Shown: positions 31,643 to 45,100 of the stretch, one piece after another | Layout of the letters: each line of letters begins with the position of its first letter | Position numbering within the stretch: position 1 is the stretch's first letter | DNA from: Aplidium turbinatum | Taxonomy: Eukaryota > Chordata > Ascidiacea > Aplousobranchia > Polyclinidae | Reading direction: 5' to 3' | Length of the DNA stretch: 64,000 nt | Assembly: GCA_918807975.1 (NCBI GenBank) | Contig: OU964926.1 | Span: 20,157,996 to 20,221,995 of the forward strand | Made by a program: the position numbers and the translations under genes | The notes under the pieces: model-generated | Databases searched by the model: none | What the model saw: only the letters and a program-made list of their open reading frames with translations | What the model was told of the DNA's origin: nothing

Positions 31643-33167
31643 TATGCACACGTTCGGAAAGTCATTACTCATAAAAATCTTTCATTGTTTTCTAACTCAC
31701 TGTTTAGTTGGTAAAGCCTGCTTCCAGTTTTTGCGTGTAGGCGTTGTCCGGTTTTCATTTAACTTAGTTAAATTCGCGTGGAGTATGAGAAATTCACGGA
31801 AGCGGCAGGCTAATGCGCGTTGACTCAATGCTCACAATGCTGGCATAGGTCCTGCAATCGACAAAGCTTAGTCTACTCTACCACATCCGTATGACTCTAA
31901 AACAAAAGCCTAATAATATAAGGTCACCACAACATTTCTTCACTATCTGTATATGATGTTTATTTATGATGCAGTAGCCTATGTAGCTTACCTTACCTGT
32001 GTGATACTTTTGTTGTGGCCTATCAACTGGTTAAAAAAATGAACTTGATTGAATGATATCTAAACGCAGGGCCGTGAGAGGATATTTTGGGTATGGTACC
32101 AATCAGACCTTTGTGCCCTTAATAAAGGCATTTTTAAGAAAAGCGCATTGTATCCGAAGAATACGCTGTGGTTTCTTTATGACTTCGATCCCCTTAAAAA
32201 TGTTCATGGCCCATAAAAATATCCGGGTCAAAAAGTATCTTCTAGACTGGACTCTTCTGTCAACTCTAAAGAAGAACGCTTTTACAGTTATTCTCTTTTG
32301 TTTGTAGGCTATTACAAGCTAATAAACCTAATTTAGGTCGCCAATAAAACTTACGTTTGCATTTCTCAAAATAACCTTTTCTAATCACACAAAAAGTGGT
32401 GTTAAGAAACTTAAAGTACCCTACCCTAGGCTACTGTATTTCAAATGCATCCTACATTTTATAATTCTATCTTTTTTGTATTGGCCCTGTTTACAAAGTG
32501 TTAGAGATAAGAAATCTGATTAAAAACGGTCAATATTTTCGCGAAAGCTGGACAATGTGAAATAATTAGGCAAGAATTTACAATTCCGATGGGCTTTGAC
32601 TGCTATTGATGTAGTGTCAAAAACGATCGACATATTGTTTTGTTTGTAGTTTTTTCTGTGAGTATCTAAAATAAATGCAAATGTTCAATCTAGTTGAGTT
32701 AAAAAGTTGCGTGCTTATGCTAATCGTACAATACAAATTCTCTACCAAAGCTCCATCACTTAGGTACAAAGATTCAAATCAAACAAAAAATGATTAGTAT
32801 TAGAAAAAAATGTGACCATATTTTCTGACAATCTTTATGTAGCCCATACAGTACAATCAAACAAGCTTGCCATTATTTGCGAGTCTAAGGCTGAGACTAA
32901 ACTTTTTTTTTACTTCCTGTGCACAATTAAACATTGCTATTCGTGAGGTATACGAAGTTATTAAAAATTGAAAAAAAGGTGTACCACAAACAAAAGGTTG
33001 AAGTGCACTGGTCTAAGCTTATCTATTTATACAGACTATGAAAACCTCATAGGCCATCAATTACAAAATCCTTTCCAAAGCTTTGCGAGGTTTTAGGAGT
33101 TTGAGAGGTTTGCGAAGACTGATTAATGGACTCTTTTCCTCTGACTGGAAAAGCTTCTTGCAGAGCT
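31643..33167. other. No supported feature
   Basis: AT-rich spacer between the Kolobok-like element and the next SINE. A lone hAT-like right end (GGTTGAAGTGCACTG, about 32997-33011) has no partner. Confidence 0.4.
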
Positions 33168-33955
33168 TAATCCTGGCAGTTTCGCCTACTTGTAGAAGTT
33201 TTGAATAACTCACGCAGGCCTGATCGCGAAATTTTATTTCCCACGAAGTTTCTGTTACTTCGCATAGAGCTTGTATTAATACCGTGTGAATGCAAACACT
33301 TTTTCGTTGGCGTGGTTAGTTCAGTGGTTTCATCTTGTGCCTTATGATCGTGATGACAACAGCTCGACATCTATCGAGGTCAAGTTTTTTTTCTTTAAAT
33401 TAATTTTTGCATTGCACAAAAGCTTTTCAAAAAAAGTAGGGTTAGGGTTAATTCTTAATCAATTCGGAAAATCTTACTTTTATAGTGACCAAAATCAATT
33501 TCTTTTCTCAACTTTTTTAAACTTGAGTAGACAAGGTGTGTCTCCAGGCTGCGTTTTTTTCAAGTTCAATGTTTAGATTTGGACCTGGAGGGCGAAAATT
33601 GGCTGCTGACTTTGTAAACCGCGCGAAAAACATGAATCGATAAAAGCAGTTACGCGCGCCGCTGGGTAACCAGTAATGGCTACACTTAAAGAAATATGCA
33701 AATGAGACAAAAACTTTGTGGAAAAAAAATTCGCGGCCCTGTCACCGAGATTGACAGAGTGAAGTTTCCGATTGTTGAAGTCTTGTTGCCGGGAATTATT
33801 CCATCTATTAGATGCCGCTGAATGGAGAGCAGTCCTTAACGTGCGTTGATCAAGCGCACACCCCGAGAGTCGAACTACGCCGCTTGATCTTGAAGCTTCT
33901 TCGTTCTAGAAGTCAAGCGCTAGCCAACGAAGTTATCGGGGCGGACATTTTAAAA
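33168..33955 (-). mobile_element. tRNA-derived SINE, family 4, split by another element
   Basis: Outer parts (33168-33205 and about 33742-33955) match the SINE copy at 47545-47790 in order: CCTGGCAGTTTCGC...ACTTGTAGA, then GAATTATTC, GCCGCTGAATG and AAGCGCAC.CCCGAGAGT. The right end, on the minus strand, is tRNA-like (CCCCGATAACTTCGTTGGCT head, B-box-like GTTCGACTC). A ~0.53-kb element separates the two parts. Confidence 0.65.
33215..33741. mobile_element. hAT-like element inside the family 4 SINE
   Basis: Left CAGGCCTGATCGCGAAATTT and right end, inverted, CAGGGCCGCGAATTTTTTTT, both followed inward by CCAC(G/A)AAGTTT. The break in the flanking SINE supports the insertion. No clean 8-bp duplication is visible, so the superfamily is uncertain. 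Confidence 0.55.
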
Positions 33956-34201
33956 CCCCCATGAAAATTGCTAGATTAAAAGGCTTTTGTTGAATTAAGC
34001 GTGTATGAACTTTATTAAATTAAAGCGTCAAGTCGAAAGGCTTGGCATTTCTCATGTTCATTTCCTCATGTTGCGAAAATCATATTTCGTTTTAGATGGA
34101 ATGAAGAAAAGAAGAAGGAAGTAATATTTTTACTGAGCTAAAACCTGATACCAAAAAAGAGTTTTTAAAATAAGAATGGTTTGTTTTTAAAAGACCTTTA
34201 A

Positions 34202-34410
34202 CCTTTCGAGGTCCAAATTTTTTTCAGGTTTTGGTCCGTAGGCCTACAGGTCCAAATTTTTTTTCAAAATTTCCAAATTTTCAAAAGCACCCCACGGAGG
34301 TATTTGGACCTTGTTGAGCAGCAATATGTAGACATCATCCCAGGGATGACGTTGGACCGTATTACATAATGTTATTTTGCATCTCAGGGATGTACTTGAA
34401 CCGCAAAAGG
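34202..34410. mobile_element. piggyBac-type MITE
   Basis: 209 bp with ends CCTTTCGAGGTCCAAAT and the inverted CCTTTTGCGGTTCAAGT, flanked by TTAA on both sides (34198-34201, 34411-34414). The CCTT start and TTAA target are typical of piggyBac. Confidence 0.65.
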
Positions 34411-34616
34411 TTAATGCAGAAAAAATTAGGCCTACTTATGATAGAGTGACAAAGTTGTTGCGTGATGTAAACAACAACACAAAGCGAAATCTAACGTGTA
34501 GTGCAAACAAAACATGTAAAGCATGGATAGGTAACCTTTTTAACACAAAGACAAGCTAGCTCGGGAACTCATATTTTCCGCTTTTAGTCAACTGAAACGT
34601 CACTGCAACCTTTTTC

Positions 34617-34715
34617 ATCCTATTCCCCAGCCAGCAAAATCTGTCATTTTTACGTTGATTTAACGTCTGCAGACCTTGAATCAATGTAAAAATGACAAAT
34701 TTTGCTGTCTGGGTC
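34617..34715. repeat. Hairpin MITE (CAGCCAGCAAAA family)
   Basis: CAGCCAGCAAAATCTGTCAT, then TTTTACGTTGATT, is mirrored by AATCAATGTAAAAATGACA and AATTTTGCTGTCTGGG. Related pieces occur at 16900-16995, 45066-45152 and 45903-45950, so this is a small repeated family. Confidence 0.6.
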
Positions 34716-36127
34716 GGGATCATTAGCAGCCTATACGTTTTTATTTAAATAAAACTCAAATAGTTCTTATTAAATTACAGTATATTCTTTTTGAATTAGA
34801 ACCTTCTGATGATCCCAATACATAACACATTTTATCGGGAGGCTGCTTCACCGTTGTTGAGGTTTTTATCGGTAGGCTATAGATTAATTCAAACGACAAG
34901 CAACAATGATTGCTCAGACCAATTAAGATCTTTAATAAGTATTTGTTGTAAAAAACACGCTTATTTCTGCATAGTAATATTGTGGTCTATATTTTCTTGT
35001 TTTGTTTGTTCTGAGCTTGTGTTGGCCACTGTAGATTACGATACCAGTAGGCTAACCTATTGAGCTGAATTGCCTTATCAGTGTTCTCAGTATTCCTAAG
35101 TTCGATAAATTGACATCGATAAAAGATATGGATATACCATACAATACTGTAGTTTGGGAGTTATGTTTCAAATGGCTTATGCCATAGTTGTTGTAGCCTA
35201 CTTGCTAGTAAATTAATACTGATCAACTGTACTGTTCTAGTAGGCTACTGTTTAATTGAAAATTTTGTTAAGCATTGTTCAGGGCAAGCTCATTCAGTCA
35301 CTAGCCTAACTGCTATTGGCCGCAATACACAATTGCAGCATTACGAGGGTCATCAAAAGTAGACCTATCCAGTAAGGTTAGACATGAACGTCGTTGCGTT
35401 TCTTTATGATAAGGGGTGAAACTTCGTGATCCGTTTAGGGATGAAACGCTGTGTCCGTTGAAACCTTGTTGCAATCGTAAGCCATTGTAGCGTACAAGGT
35501 TTGAGGCGGCATTTTGTAGGCTAATAGGCTATGCCTCCAGAAACTGTTTTCAAACATCAAGTCTGAAGTAAAAGTATCATCTCACGTTGAGTAGCCTACT
35601 CCCTAATACAGTAGTGTGTAGTTGGTGTTTTTTTTTTTAATTGGCTTCAAGTAATAACAGAGGCTTACTTCTATTTCTCAAATAATGTGTCGATGGCAAA
35701 TTGGATGGGTTTTGAAGCTTCGGGTAGGCTAAGGGTCGATGATTCCGAGACCTGCTTATATGCGTAGTTGAACTACGCCGATTTGTTAGGTCTGCGTTTT
35801 AGCAGATCTTAATTTTGTTGATCTCTAATTTGGAAAATTATTTTTTTGGTAGATCTCCATTACAGAAAAAATTCTTTTTGGTTAATTTTCGTTTTTTGTG
35901 CATTTGTTTCCTTAAGTCTGTGCAATAATAGTTGATTGAAAGTTTCATGGAAAACATATTAAATGTGAAACATCCAAAAAATGGATTTTTTAATGGAATG
36001 TAGGCCTACCTGGAGGCTTGTAGCAATACTAAATGTGAAATTTTGTCCATATAATTATTTTTTTACCATGAGAAAGTACGAATTGTCCACATTTTGCAGG
36101 GATCAACTCAATTTTCAAAATTTTATA
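34716..36127. other. P4HA upstream region, no other supported feature
   Basis: AT-rich with several TAGGCTA/TAGCCTA heptamers. The P4HA promoter and 5' UTR must lie here or in an upstream exon, but no core-promoter element can be named. Confidence 0.35.
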
Positions 36128-39100
36128 ATGACTAATTTAAAAAGTAAAAGTTGTTTGTTTTTGACTATATTTATTATCAACTATGCATGCTGCGAATGGT
36201 TCACATCACTTAGTCAAATGGAAGATTTAGTTCACGTGGAATTGGATTTGCTTTTATCACTTCAAAAGTATATCCAAGCAAAAGAAGCAAAGATCCAAAA
36301 TATCAAAAGGTAATTTTTGAGGTTCGCTTATCGGCTTAGTTGTAGCACAGTAGAATAAAATCAAAACTCAACGTCAGTTAACGCAAACGTTAAGTCAGCC
36401 CAATTAGATGCTTTTTTTCTGGTTCCAGCAGAACGACTATTTTTTTCTTATATAAGCAGTCCGGCTAACTCGCCACCGGGTAACTCGACATAACGTGTAG
36501 TAATAATAATCTTTTACTGAAATCGTATTCGTAGGTTATAGAAGAGGTTATTTGTGCATTGCCAAATGGAAGTCCCGTTCTGCGTGACAAACTCAAAGTC
36601 GTAGCATAACGATACGAAGAACAAATACATTAACAAAGATATCAAATCTTACAAAAACATTCTTTTGTTAGGCTTATTGCTATTGTCGTCCAAAAAAATT
36701 TTGACTAAATTTTTGATGTTTTCCTTCTGCAAATTCAAAGGTTATTGATATTTTAAAAATGCACGTTTGTATCTGAATGATTGAAATGTTTTTTTTCATG
36801 TTATCAACTAGATTTGCAAGAAAACGTTTTCTACATTTTTTTCTAATTTGTTGGACATGCGTTTTGTGTCAAGTTATTTCTCACGCATTAGATTTAGAAG
36901 ATTTCTTAAACTTTGAAATAGCATTTTAGATGCAGTTTGCGGTTGACGGCGTTACTACAAAAACCAATCTTTTGTAATTGATACATACCCAAAAACCAAA
37001 AGCGCATAAACTACTGCTGACTGATAGGCTACGTCACAATACATCATAATGATGTTTTTCTGAACCAAAAACCCAGAAAATCAGTTTTGTTTGATATTGG
37101 TTCAGACATCTGCATACGTTGAACCAATGACAAAAGTGATAAAAATATTTCAACAACATCCATAAATATTTATGTGAATACAAGTGTGCAGGTACATGCA
37201 GAAGTTAATTGGGGGGACAAGAACTCGCTCGTTATTGCTTTCAACAGAAAACAAAAACTCAACAAAAACTTACCACATCAGTCTGTTTGTTTTATGAGAT
37301 AAACTGAGTTTTGTCAAGAATTTTCCTACTGTTCATTGTTATAGCCTAAGCATGGCCACCTGGAGATGTGGCCTGATTTGTCACATTTTGCAGATTTTGA
37401 TTACAGCTACTGCTAGTGCTTGACTGACATTTTTTGAGATGTTTTTACTTTTTGCGGTTTCCTAATGACATAAAACTTTTTTGTTGCCTTGGGGAAGCAG
37501 TAGCAAATGAGAAAAAGTAAGTTGAAAACCACAAAATCAGACTGTTATTGAAAATTAACAGTCTGACTAAAATCTTTGAAATCAAATTTTCTTTGTTTTT
37601 CAACATGTGAGGATGTTAAAAGCTATTGTGTCATCTGGGGAAAAGACTAAAGAAAGCGTAAAAATCTAAATTTTAGAAAAATTTATTTAAACGTTCGCCC
37701 AAAGTTAGAAAAACCTGGAAATTTCAGCAAAATGTGACAAATCAGGCCGTATCTTTAGGTGGCCATGGCCTAAGATAGAAACAAAATTTATTGGCCATAG
37801 AAAACAATGTAAAATTACATCTTTTTCAGCATGGTTTATCGTATGCTCTCTGATAATTTCAAAGAAACTAAGATGAAATTAAAAGATTAATCAAAGCAAC
37901 TCAAAACTCGAGTTTGCAAACAAAAAGCTTAATCATTACAGTTGAATGCTTTACAACAAAGACAATTCATGAGATATCTATGTTGCAGTTCTACACACGA
38001 CGGCGCTCAGTCATCCTATTAATCCGTATAATTTGAAAACAAAAGACCTAGCTAGTAACAAGGTAAAATATTAGAGCATGTTATGAAAATCATGTCATAT
38101 CTTTAAAACTATAGACAATGGAAACATCATTTAAAGCCGAATAAATATCTGAATAATTTTTAGGAAAAATAAAATAAATTCAAAGGTGTAAATCCGTAGC
38201 TTTTTAGTAAATTTCCTTTGAAAAATACCAAGCCCCAACCGACCCCCTCCAACAAGACAAACGGTTAATGGATTTGCTGCACTTCTTTTATACAGTTTGT
38301 TTTCACACAGTCTTTAATATTTGGAAAGTTAAGGAAAATCTATGAAGGTAAAATGTTTAACTTTACAAGAAAGTTTGACATTTTAACAAAGAAAAATATA
38401 ATTATGAAGGATTCCGAAGCTGGCAAGCACAAAGTAGCCTCCTTGGGGAGAGAAAGACAAAAAAATTGTGTCTATCTGGTTGGCAACTCCGAATGTTCTT
38501 ATTTTTGTGCCAAAATATGTTTTTTTTAATTTCCGCTTATGCATTTTTCGCTTTCAGGCTTTTTGAGAAATATCAACAACTTTCCGAAAATGCTCAATCA
38601 GATGTTCACAAATATCTTGGCCATCCTGTTAGCCAATATCGACTTATCAAGCGCTTGGCTTTGGAATGGAGACAGATACAAAACCTCATTACGAAAGATG
38701 CATCTCCAGGTAGTCTTAAATGCAATCCACTTTTGAAAGAATTACATGAGCAATATCTTTTCATAAACAAACCATCCTACCTGCTTTTTAATAAAATTTG
38801 TCATGGTAGATTAGATCAGTGCTTTTACACCTGTGAATGGTACGCACTGGTGCGTATGAAAAATATTGGGATGCTGATGACAAACGTGGTGCGGATGACA
38901 AACGTGGTGCGGATGACAAACGTGGTGCTGATGACAAACGTGGTGCGGATGAAACAAAAGAAAATCTTCCATGACTTCTACTATTTGTTGTGTAATAATT
39001 CAAATAAGCCGTATTTAAAGCAATGGTCATACGTCTGAAGCCCTCATCCCAATTTAGGTTTTACTCATTTGATGTGCTTCATTATAGGTTACCAGTCGCG

Positions 39101-42100
39101 TGGTTTTCCTGCGGAATTGGGCTAGTTTTGATTCAAAGTTGTGAGAAAAATTCAGCATTCGAGGGTTTTTGGGCTAGTTTTGCTTTTTGGTTATGGTTTT
39201 ATAATTCAGAATTGTGCTACTTGTTCAAGCTTACACTAGAAAAGAGCGTTTGGCTGTTTTGCAACACGTTTCCGAGGCGAAAGATTTCACCATGAAAAAC
39301 GCACCAAATTTTGGGTCGGAGCTCTTAATAGATTTTCAAAAGACCTAGTGATCAAAGCGCTTAAAGTTCTTGTGCGAAATTTCACTGGCTACTTGACTCA
39401 AAAAGGATTTAGTGTACTAGAAATTGCTAACTAGTCTGAAATTTTCTGAAATATTTAACAATTATTAATATGCTTGGATGGTTGAATAAAAAATGATTGT
39501 AGATTTCCAGAAATGGCGACTGAACTCAGCTGAACTACAGAAAATCACTGTCCTTCTGCTAGAAACCAAGGAACTCTGGTGGCGTGCTCCGCTGCTCAAG
39601 TGCCTGACAGGCTTCAGCTGGGGACCGAGGGCTGACACTTTGCGTATGGCAGCCCTCGCCCTTGTCTACTCCTCAGCAGAGTAGGCTACTGTGCACCTCT
39701 TTGGTGCCACAGTGCTCACTGCCACAACATCGACACTGCCATAAACTGCGCTCTGCGCATAGTGACCGGTGTCCGCGTCCCACACCATCGGACAATCTTC
39801 CCATTCTTGCTGGCATCCAACCCGCTGAGTGTCGTCGCGGAGAAGCTACTCTGTCTCTCGGTCGACGGGCATGGAACCCAATCATCTTCTCCAATCCAAG
39901 ATCTCTGCTCCCCAAAGACAGCACCCGTCGACTGAAATCAAGTCACCCATTCGTGCCAGCCGCTCAACTTCTGATTAAAGAAGCTGATGGAAAAAAATCT
40001 TTACGGCTTATTGGACGGACCATAAATAGAACTCTCAATGGAAGTCAAACAGCACCAGACTCCATTCTTTCATCCCCGATGCTGTCACCCATCACACCGG
40101 CCTGACACTACAAAGATAGGCATGGGTGTGCCTCAACCGTCTCCGTGCGAGCGTAGGGCTTTTTTGCTAAACCATTCACCATTGGAAAATAGCTTATTTC
40201 TCTGCTTGTGAATGTGGTGCTGAGGAACAGACACTGGACCACATCATCAACGCTTGCACCATATTCAAGCCACCTAATGAATGGAAGGTTTGCGTATCTT
40301 GGATGATGAAAAAAAAGACTGGCTTCTCTCTAGTAGCTTTCCAGCTTAGTCCGGAAACATCGTGAATCTGGGGTGATAAAAGGATAGACCCTTGGCTCCA
40401 TAGGCTCACACGACGACGACACATTAAAATGTGGCTCGTTGGACTCGGGGTATGATTCGTCCCAGTGCGAGACATGCCGGATACCAGTGATGGGCATTAT
40501 CGGCGATAATATATCGGCGATAAATTTTTATCGCTTATCGTTATCGCTCAATTATTTTTTCAGTTATCGTTTATCGTTATCGCCAAAGGCAATATTTGAT
40601 TATCGTCGATAATTAATCGCCGATAAATTTTATTTCGGATCAACACACAAGTGGAAAGATCATGAAAAGTAATATTTTTATTAGCCACCTAATTAATAAA
40701 ACTAAAATTAAAACCAGTTCTTCTTCAGTGCCTGAAGTGTATGTGCACAGGTCGTTGTCAAGGGAGGGGGCACGCCCTCCTGCAGCGACAGCCCTGACAA
40801 CACAATAATTTTTAGAGTTGCAAATTGCAATGCAATGAAATGCATGCAACAAGTCTCTTGTTGTTTTGCTGCAATCGGCAATCGCGAGTGAATTTTACAA
40901 TTAAAATGTAAGCGCACAGACAGTACAGATTCCTTTGAAGCGAAGGGAAAGAAATTGGCAAGTGGTTTGTGAAAGTGTCGCAATACGAAGCCGCTTTTAC
41001 ATCGGAAACATGGTCTTTCGCGCCACCTCACGATCAACCATTTTATTTTTGTGTTTTCTTTTTTCGTTGGAAGTGTTAGTTTTTAGTAATTGTCGTAAAA
41101 AATAAAATCCCTCTCGTCAAAACATGAAACTTACTGTTTTAAGCGCATTAAATCTTTAGATGAGTAGATTAACTAAAATTGCAAGAACTTGCCTTGAGAC
41201 GTGCGGTTACGTCACAAACTCAGTTTAAAAGACAAAATTCACACACAATAACAACACAAGATCGGTTATAGACTATAAGATCGATTTTTTTCTAGCTTGG
41301 CGATATAACTTTAATCCAAAAATAATAACCAAATTCGTAAGTGCCATTTAACTTAAAAAGTTAACCCATTTGTGCCGAAAGTGAAAGTACTTAAAAAAAA
41401 TTTTGGAAAATTTAAATATTGCATAATTACAGTATGACCTAAAGAACATAGCCTATCACAATTATTTTTTTCCTAATTGTGTTTGTACTTTTTGAGAAAA
41501 AAAACGTCCTATATATAAGACGCTAGGCAAATCCGTTATCAAATTTCACAAGTTTCTTGTGCCTATAATGCTTAAGCGTTATTACATTTTACTTATCGCT
41601 CAAAAAGTGATAAATGAGAAATGTCTTGTTCATGTCTTGTCATGTCATTATTGTCATCGAGCATTTTATTAAAATGAAAGTTTAAAAAATATGAAGATGA
41701 AAATTAGCAAAGTAACACAATATCACTGAAACAAGTCATTGTGGAATAGGCTATGATATTGCTGGAAGCATTTGACATGCAGACCGACATCACATTTTTT
41801 GCATCTTGTAGTAGTTTTTGCATGACAATAGGCGCATCGAGTTGCGTGGTAAAATTATGCTAAATACAGTATATATAACCTTTCTCATTTACCTATGCGA
41901 CCTAGCCTACCTCAATCAAATATTTTTATTCCCACTAATACAGTGCCTATATTGTAATTCTTATCTCAACAACTCAGCGTTCTGCCATTGCTTTAATGAT
42001 GGTGTTCACAAAGAAAACAAAAAAAATTATCTGAAATTATCAGTAAATTAAGAGAATTATGTTATTGTTCTTAAACAAACACGACTAATTTGACAAGCTT

Positions 42101-45100
42101 GATGAATTTCACAGTATTAGGCTCTGCACATTTTTACTACCAATAACGCTTAAGATTACTGATAAATTTTCAAGCATTTTGCGTTTTTTGGAATTTTTTC
42201 AATTATTGCTGACTTTGCTGTAAACAGCCCTTTAAGCAGAAAGCAAAATACAAAGTTTGGAATTTTTTATAGTATTTTCATTTGATTTAATTATTTTGCC
42301 TACTGCACGTAAGCGGCAGTGTAACTCAATTGATAAAAGCATCCAACTGATATCTGAAGGTATAATTATAAGCACGGCGGTTACCTCAGTGGTTTGATTC
42401 TGGATCAAGAAGTTGAAGATTCGATACCTACTGCCGCTGTTGCGATTCTATTCATGCATAACTTACAAAAAGTTTTGTCCCTTTACAGCATATATGTTCG
42501 ATTTTTCGTCATGTTGATGAAAACAGTTCGTGCTGCATGGGATGGGGTAGCGCTAATCAAGAAAAAAAATTATCGTTATCGGACATTATCGGCGATAATT
42601 TATCGCTTATCGTTATCGCTTAACTTTTTTTTGATTTATCGTTTATCGTTATCGCTTTAGGCGTTTTTCGTTTATCGATTATCGTTATCGCTTAACTGAA
42701 AAATGAGTTATCGCGCCCAACACTGCCGGATACAAATCCCGAACGAGCCCATATGGAATATTGCATTTTTGTTGCAAAATCTTTGCTTGAAATTGCTTTT
42801 TATAAACTGATAAACTTAACTTGCTTTTCAAACAATTTTCACAATGAAATTACAGGTAACCTACTTCGTAAAGCATACCATTTTTTGACGTTGGCGGCTA
42901 AATATTTGATGTTTCTAGAGTTTTATGAGTGAAAACATTGCTTTGGAACGCCGATCTATGTCACCAAAGTAATGATGAAGTAAAATTTGAAAGCTTTTTT
43001 TTCACTGTTGCTTACACTGACAAGGTGTGAAATCTTGTTTAGATTTTTCAAATGTTTTTTGAAAAATTTAGTCTTGACAAAATAGAATAACCACTGTGCA
43101 ATGTGCATGCGCACCATTCTGCTCGGGGCCGATGTGCGAGAGGTCCGAGAAGAAATATCTTCACCAATATTTTTATGAGATATCATAGCTCGTTGGTCTA
43201 GGATTCTCGCTTCGGGTGCGAGAGGACCCGGGTTCAATTCCCGGACCAGCCCTCTTAGCTTTATCATTTGAATGTCGTCATGATCCTGTTTGGCTAAAAG
43301 TCTAAGTTTTTTAACGTCCCATACTAGCGATGTTACTCAGGATTGGATCGAGAGGCTGACGTAGAGCACCAAGTTTTTAGTTCCGTCATCCAAGACATGC
43401 AGTAGCGTTGACAAAGGTGTCAGGGAGTATTTTTGGACCCGGGCCCGTAACTTTTCCTAGGGGAATTAAATAAACCATCATGTATTGTTTGGATATAGTG
43501 CGTTTGTTTTTAAAGCGCCTTGATTTGGGGCCCGAGAATCTCATTTGTACAGGACCCGAATTATCCTGTCAAAGGCCCTGAAGTCTCGTACACCCTTCAC
43601 TCCAATTGGTTGATGTAAGATTGTGCAATCGTAAATTATGATTGTGCAATCGTAAATTATGATTATGCAATCGTAAATTGTTAAATGTATTCGGAGTAGG
43701 CTATTCCTAAGCCCCAAACCCGCAACAAGAAAATGCCTCTACCTATTAGTGCATGGATAAGCAAAAACGCCCTGACTTTATAACATGATCTAATAATATC
43801 AACGCGGCTTTAAAATGGAGATAGAAAAGTTCTTGGGGTCTTCGCCGTGCCCCCGATCTCGAGCAGGTACGGCTCATTACACAAAACCATGCGTCACCAA
43901 AGATTTACATGATTGAAGGCCAAACAGTTTGGAGGCCAAACGTGTCAGGTTTAAATCTCGAACCAATCTATTTGTATCAGATGTTTGTTAGTAATCAGTA
44001 AGTTTTTCGGTCTTAAGTTATGTTTTTTGAAGGCAGTGGAACACGCAGTAATGCGTGGTAGGCTACAAGCCTGCTTCGAGAGAAAGTTTTATTCTTGATC
44101 TGAAGTCTTTTAACCATCTACATTTATTGATTATATTCGTGGAAGGTTGTTTTAAACTGCTGTTTCTACGCATCCTATTGATTGATTGAGTCAATATATA
44201 TATAAAAAAAAGTTTTTATGTTGAGTGCAAGCTTATTTATATTTACATCTCTCCATTTATTTCAGCATTTTCGTTAAACATAACACTGCTACGAGAGCAA
44301 TTTCCAAGCGAAGTTGATTTGAAGGGAGCAGCCAAGGCACTCATGAGACTACAAGACACTTATATGCTTGATGCTCGTGACATGGTGCAAGGAATTGTCA
44401 AAGGTAACAACATGTGACTTTCCTATTGGACCAGCTCAGTGGCTTATCGCCTTCGGCTTTGGTGCTAGTGCATCTGAGATCGATTCCAGGTTGGGTCAAG
44501 CCGAAGACTTAAAAACGGTACCGATTGTATTCTTTCTTGCATGAAGCAGTGGAGATATTGTAAATGAGGTAAAAATGTGATGACATCGTAAATCTGATAC
44601 AAAAAGTTAAACATGGGCCCTCTCGCCAAAAAACCTTACCAGTTTTAGAGCAAACAAGTAAACCATAACATTATTTATCCTATTAAGAAATTCTCATACG
44701 TGAAGTGACAGACTAGACAACGTATTGCTTTAATTTATATGATTATTATGTTGGTAATACCAGGTTACAAAGCAACCCAATCACTTGGTCCCGTTGATTG
44801 CTTCCACATTGGAAAAACAGCTTACTTCGAAAACGATTATTATCACTGTGCATTGTGGATGAAAGAAGCTTTATTTTTGGATGAAAAAAGAAATAAACTA
44901 CTTTCGAAGTTTGATGCTTTGGACTACCTATCTTACTGTCTTACCCAGGTTAAAATACTGTTAAAAACGATCAAACAACCTCAAACTGTAATCTTACGAC
45001 ATGTTGAAAAGTGACTTAATATTTGTAGTAGCATGATGGACACCTTTAAATTTCCTTATAAAAGCAGCCTCAGAAGCTGTTTAATCATAATGTTATCCTG

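Noticed and set aside
32990-33015. hAT right end GGTTGAAGTGCACTG
   Set aside because: No matching left end within several kilobases.
35981-36127. Upstream in-frame ATG extending P4HA by 49 residues
   Set aside because: It would place the signal peptide internally; the ATG at 36128 gives a normal signal peptide and family-like length.
38788-39030. Antisense repeat protein with RLSSAP units
   Set aside because: Shadow frame of the 18-bp tandem repeat.
38466-39038. Open frame through P4HA exon 2 and the 18-bp repeats as one coding exon
   Set aside because: Phase-matched splice sites at 38558 and 38709 join well to neighbours; the flanking frame is intronic and unlike P4HA.
43186-43252. Working tRNA-Pro(CGG) gene
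   Set aside because: Short D loop and mispaired acceptor stem; kept only as a pseudogene or SINE head.
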